Source: Fusibacter_A sp965140735
GTDB lineage: Bacteria; Bacillota; Clostridia; Peptostreptococcales; Acidaminobacteraceae
NCBI GenBank assembly: GCA_965140735.1
Contig: OZ223306.1
Span: 4,650,001 to 4,714,000, forward strand
Length of the DNA: 64,000 nucleotides
Direction of reading: 5' to 3'
Both the position numbers and the translations under genes were made by a program. The notes under the pieces were generated by a model that worked only from the letters and a program-made list of their open reading frames with translations, did no database searches and was not told the DNA's origin. Below, piece after piece: positions 62,237 to 64,000 of this stretch; positions within the stretch are counted from its first letter, which is position 1; the number at the start of each line of letters is the position of its first letter.

Positions 62237-63196
62237 ATGAAAAAAATAGGTGTATTAACAAGTGGTGGCGATTCACCCGGTATGAATGCTGCTATTAGAG
62301 CAGTGGTCAGAACCGCAATTTATAATGGACTTGAAGTTGCAGGTATTTACAGAGGTTATCAAGGCCTATTAGAAGGAGACATCGAACCTCTAACTGTATC
62401 TTCTGTGGGCGATATAATTCATCGTGGTGGCACGATGCTGCGTACTGCAAGATGCTTAGAGTTCAAAGAGGAAGAAGGCTTTCAAAGAGGTCTAGCAATG
62501 CTCAAAATGTTTAAAATTGAGGGTTTAGTGGTAATCGGTGGCGATGGCTCGTTCAATGGCGCAAAGCGATTGGCAGATGCCGGTTTTCCGACGATTGGTA
62601 TACCAGGCACCATAGACAACGACCTTGCTTATACAGAATTTACTTTGGGATTTGATACAGCATTGACAACAGTCGTTAATGCTATCGGTAACATCAGAGA
62701 CACCTCATCTTCTCATGGTCGCATTAATATCATAGAAGTAATGGGAAGACATTGTGGCGATATTGCGCTCTATGGTGGCCTTGCAGGTGGCGCTGAGGCG
62801 GTAATCATTCCCGAGATTGATACAGATATGGATGAACTTTGTCAAACTATTTTAAGAGGCAAGAAACGGGGAAAACTGCATAGTATCATTTTACTTGCCG
62901 AAGGGGTAGGTAAACCTTATGAAATCGCAGAACAAATAACTGCCAAAACAGGTTCTGATGTAAAAGTCAGCATCATTGGTTATCTACAAAGAGGTGGCAC
63001 ACCGACACCAAGTGATCGAATCCTAGGTTCAAGACTTGGCTCATATGCAGTGGAACAGCTTATGGCTGGTAAAGCGGGCAGAGCAATTGGCATAAAAGGC
63101 AATCAATTAGTCGATATCGATATTTCAGAAGCATTAGCTATGAAAAAAGATTATGATAAAGAGATTTATGAACTGGCGAGGATATTAGCGATATAA
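62237..63196 (+). CDS. pfkA: ATP-dependent 6-phosphofructokinase
   Basis: 319 residues. GGDSPGMNAAIR (10-21), GGDGSFNGA near 101-109, and PGTIDNDLAYTEFTLGFDTA with the catalytic Asp are all present. The Gly in the GGDGS motif indicates ATP rather than PPi as phosphoryl donor. AAAAAGGAG precedes the ATG. Probably co-transcribed with dnaE. The TAA stop is also the start of structured repeat copy C, which separates it from pyk, its usual partner. Confidence 0.97.
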   Translation: MKKIGVLTSGGDSPGMNAAIRAVVRTAIYNGLEVAGIYRGYQGLLEGDIEPLTVSSVGDIIHRGGTMLRTARCLEFKEEEGFQRGLAMLKMFKIEGLVVIGGDGSFNGAKRLADAGFPTIGIPGTIDNDLAYTEFTLGFDTALTTVVNAIGNIRDTSSSHGRINIIEVMGRHCGDIALYGGLAGGAEAVIIPEIDTDMDELCQTILRGKKRGKLHSIILLAEGVGKPYEIAEQITAKTGSDVKVSIIGYLQRGGTPTPSDRILGSRLGSYAVEQLMAGKAGRAIGIKGNQLVDIDISEALAMKKDYDKEIYELARILAI

Positions 63197-63286
63197 CTCT
63201 TTAGTAATATGCGCGCGTAGCGCACATATTACAATTCAGTGGCGGCATGCCACCACTGAATGCAAGTCTCCGACTTGCAAAGGGTT
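63195..63286 (+). repeat. Structured repeat head, copy C
   Basis: The outer stem AACTCTT (63195-63201) pairs with AAGGGTT (63280-63286) using one U-G pair. H1 arms are 63204-63216 and 63220-63232 (12 of 13 pairs). H2 is ATTCAGTGG with CCACTGAAT enclosing GGCATGCC (63234-63261). H3 is TGCAAGTC with GACTTGCA (63261-63279). H3 has three changed pairs relative to copies A and B, all compensated. The head starts inside the pfkA stop codon. Confidence 0.85.
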
Positions 63287-63512
63287 ACGAGGGTAGTGAA
63301 ACGGACCGAGTAAATGTTTTGACCTACAAGGTTCTAACGAGGCAGCGAAGCGATCCGAGTAAATGTCTTGACCTACAAGGTCTTAACGAGGTAGCAAAGC
63401 GATCCGAGTAAATGTTTTGACCTACAAGGTCTTAACGAGGTAGCAAAGCGATCCGAGTAAATGTTTTGACCTACAGGTCTTAACGAGGTAGCGCAGCGAT
63501 CCGAGTAAATGT
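63285..63512 (+). repeat. Tandem array of about 49-bp units, tail of copy C
   Basis: Five units beginning TTACGAGG or TAACGAGG start at 63285, 63335, 63384, 63433 and 63481 (periods 50, 49, 49, 48). The core is GGTAGCGAAGCGATCCGAG (variants GCAAAGCG, GCGCAGCG), followed by TAAATGTTTTGACCTACAAG. GACCT and AGGTC form a small hairpin in most units. The core is homologous to that of copies A and B but with a different spacer, so the array was amplified independently. It fills the pfkA-pyk gap; after it, 63513-63611 holds only AT-rich sequence. Confidence 0.92.
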
Positions 63513-63625
63513 TTCAAGAAATGATTTGATGAAATTGCCAAGCAATTTTTTCATATAAAAGGTGTTTAATTAGGGTAGAAATCATATGTGTGTGTGAATT
63601 TATAAGTAATTTTTAGGAGGATATT

Positions 63626-64000
63626 ATGTTAAGAAAGACCAAAATTGTCTGTACGATTGGACCATCAAGCGAGAAAAAAGAGATTTTTAAAGAACTCGTT
63701 AAAACAGGATTGAATGTTGCTAGACTCAATTTTTCTCATGGTAACCATGAAGAACATTTAGCTAGAATCAACATGATCAAAGAAGTTAGAGAAGAACTTC
63801 AACTTCCTGTGGCAATTCTTTTGGACACAAAAGGACCAGAAATTAGAACAGGTAAATTTAAGGAAGCTGTCTATACGCTTGTTGAGGGACAAGAATTCGT
63901 ATTGACAACAGATGAGTATCTTGGAGACCAAAACAAATGCCAAATCTCTTATGAAGGCTTACCTCAAGACGTTGTAGCTGGCGATAAAATTCTTATTGAT
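63626..64000 (+). CDS. pyk: Pyruvate kinase (C-terminus outside window)
   Basis: 125 codons visible from ATG 63626, after AGGAGG. The N-terminus MLRKTKIVCTIGPSS, then NVARLNFSHGNHEEH and ILLDTKGPEIRTG, are hallmark pyruvate kinase sequences (substrate-, K+- and Mg-binding parts of the A domain, entering the B domain). Converts PEP and ADP to pyruvate and ATP. The usual pfkA-pyk pair is here separated by repeat copy C. Confidence 0.95.
   Translation, partial: MLRKTKIVCTIGPSSEKKEIFKELVKTGLNVARLNFSHGNHEEHLARINMIKEVREELQLPVAILLDTKGPEIRTGKFKEAVYTLVEGQEFVLTTDEYLGDQNKCQISYEGLPQDVVAGDKILID

Overview
The window is a dense, AT-rich stretch of low-GC Gram-positive chromosome. Almost all genes are on the + strand, with strong AGGAGG-type ribosome binding sites, many overlapping stop/start codons and hairpin-plus-T-run terminators. 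The gene set (trimeric FeFe hydrogenase with NuoE/NuoF-like partners, CsaB wall-polymer pyruvylation, RapZ-YvcK-WhiA, four-S1-domain protein, LonB-like protease, PHP-type DnaE, tryptophanase) points to an obligately anaerobic, H2-metabolising, probably amino-acid-fermenting member of the Clostridia. The genus cannot be fixed from sequence alone; a Fusibacter- or Acidaminobacter-like organism is only a guess. No rRNA, tRNA, prophage or CRISPR array was seen.

Layout. 1-3.3 kb: cell-wall polymer genes (DUF5693-like, csaB, tagA). 3.3-7.9 kb: S1-domain protein, LonB-like protease, and a reverse-strand 5-formyl-THF cyclo-ligase. 8-12.2 kb: ftsE-ftsX-EnvC-like-CtpA cell-division/peptidoglycan-hydrolysis operon. 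12.3-20 kb: uvrB-uvrA under a perfect Bacillus-type SOS box, an unknown reverse-strand membrane protein, and uvrC. 20.3-25 kb: NAD-linked electron-bifurcating-type hydrogenase operon. 25.2-30 kb: a nucleoside-monophosphate kinase, then a seven-gene putative redox-signalling operon built around a divergent FeFe-hydrogenase-like protein, with two DRTGG domains, two GHKL ATPases and a PHP protein. 30-32 kb: typA. 32-37.6 kb: TadE/TadG-like pseudopilin-type proteins, a minimal protein kinase and a GH18 protein. 37.8-41.7 kb: zinc ribbon, then an ATP-grasp/PHP/polysaccharide-deacetylase operon. 41.7-45 kb: pantothenate operon (DUF2520 dehydrogenase, panB, panC, panD) behind a terminator-bearing leader RNA. 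45-45.8 kb: IS200-type element. 45.9-50.7 kb: murB, a Na+/H+ antiporter-like protein and an RsbW/RsbV/RsbU partner-switching cassette. 51.5-58.5 kb: PHP phosphatase, rapZ, yvcK, tnaA, Nudix, whiA and a substrate-binding lipoprotein. 58.6-64 kb: dnaE, pfkA and the start of pyk.

Two findings stand out. First, three dispersed copies (after csaB, before the 51.5-kb PHP gene, after pfkA) of one previously unnamed-to-me element. Each has an outer stem enclosing three hairpins, with compensatory base changes between copies, followed by a conserved GGTAGCGAAGCGGACTGAG-type tail. The tail is tandemly amplified with 67-bp periodicity in one copy and about 49 bp in another. Two copies start inside the stop codon of the upstream gene. 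Second, both the hydABC-type operon and the hydrogenase-like signalling operon carry a Rex-type palindrome (GTTAA-N4-TTAAC) at the same distance downstream of a -10 box. This suggests NADH/NAD+ control shared by the catalytic hydrogenase and its putative sensor.
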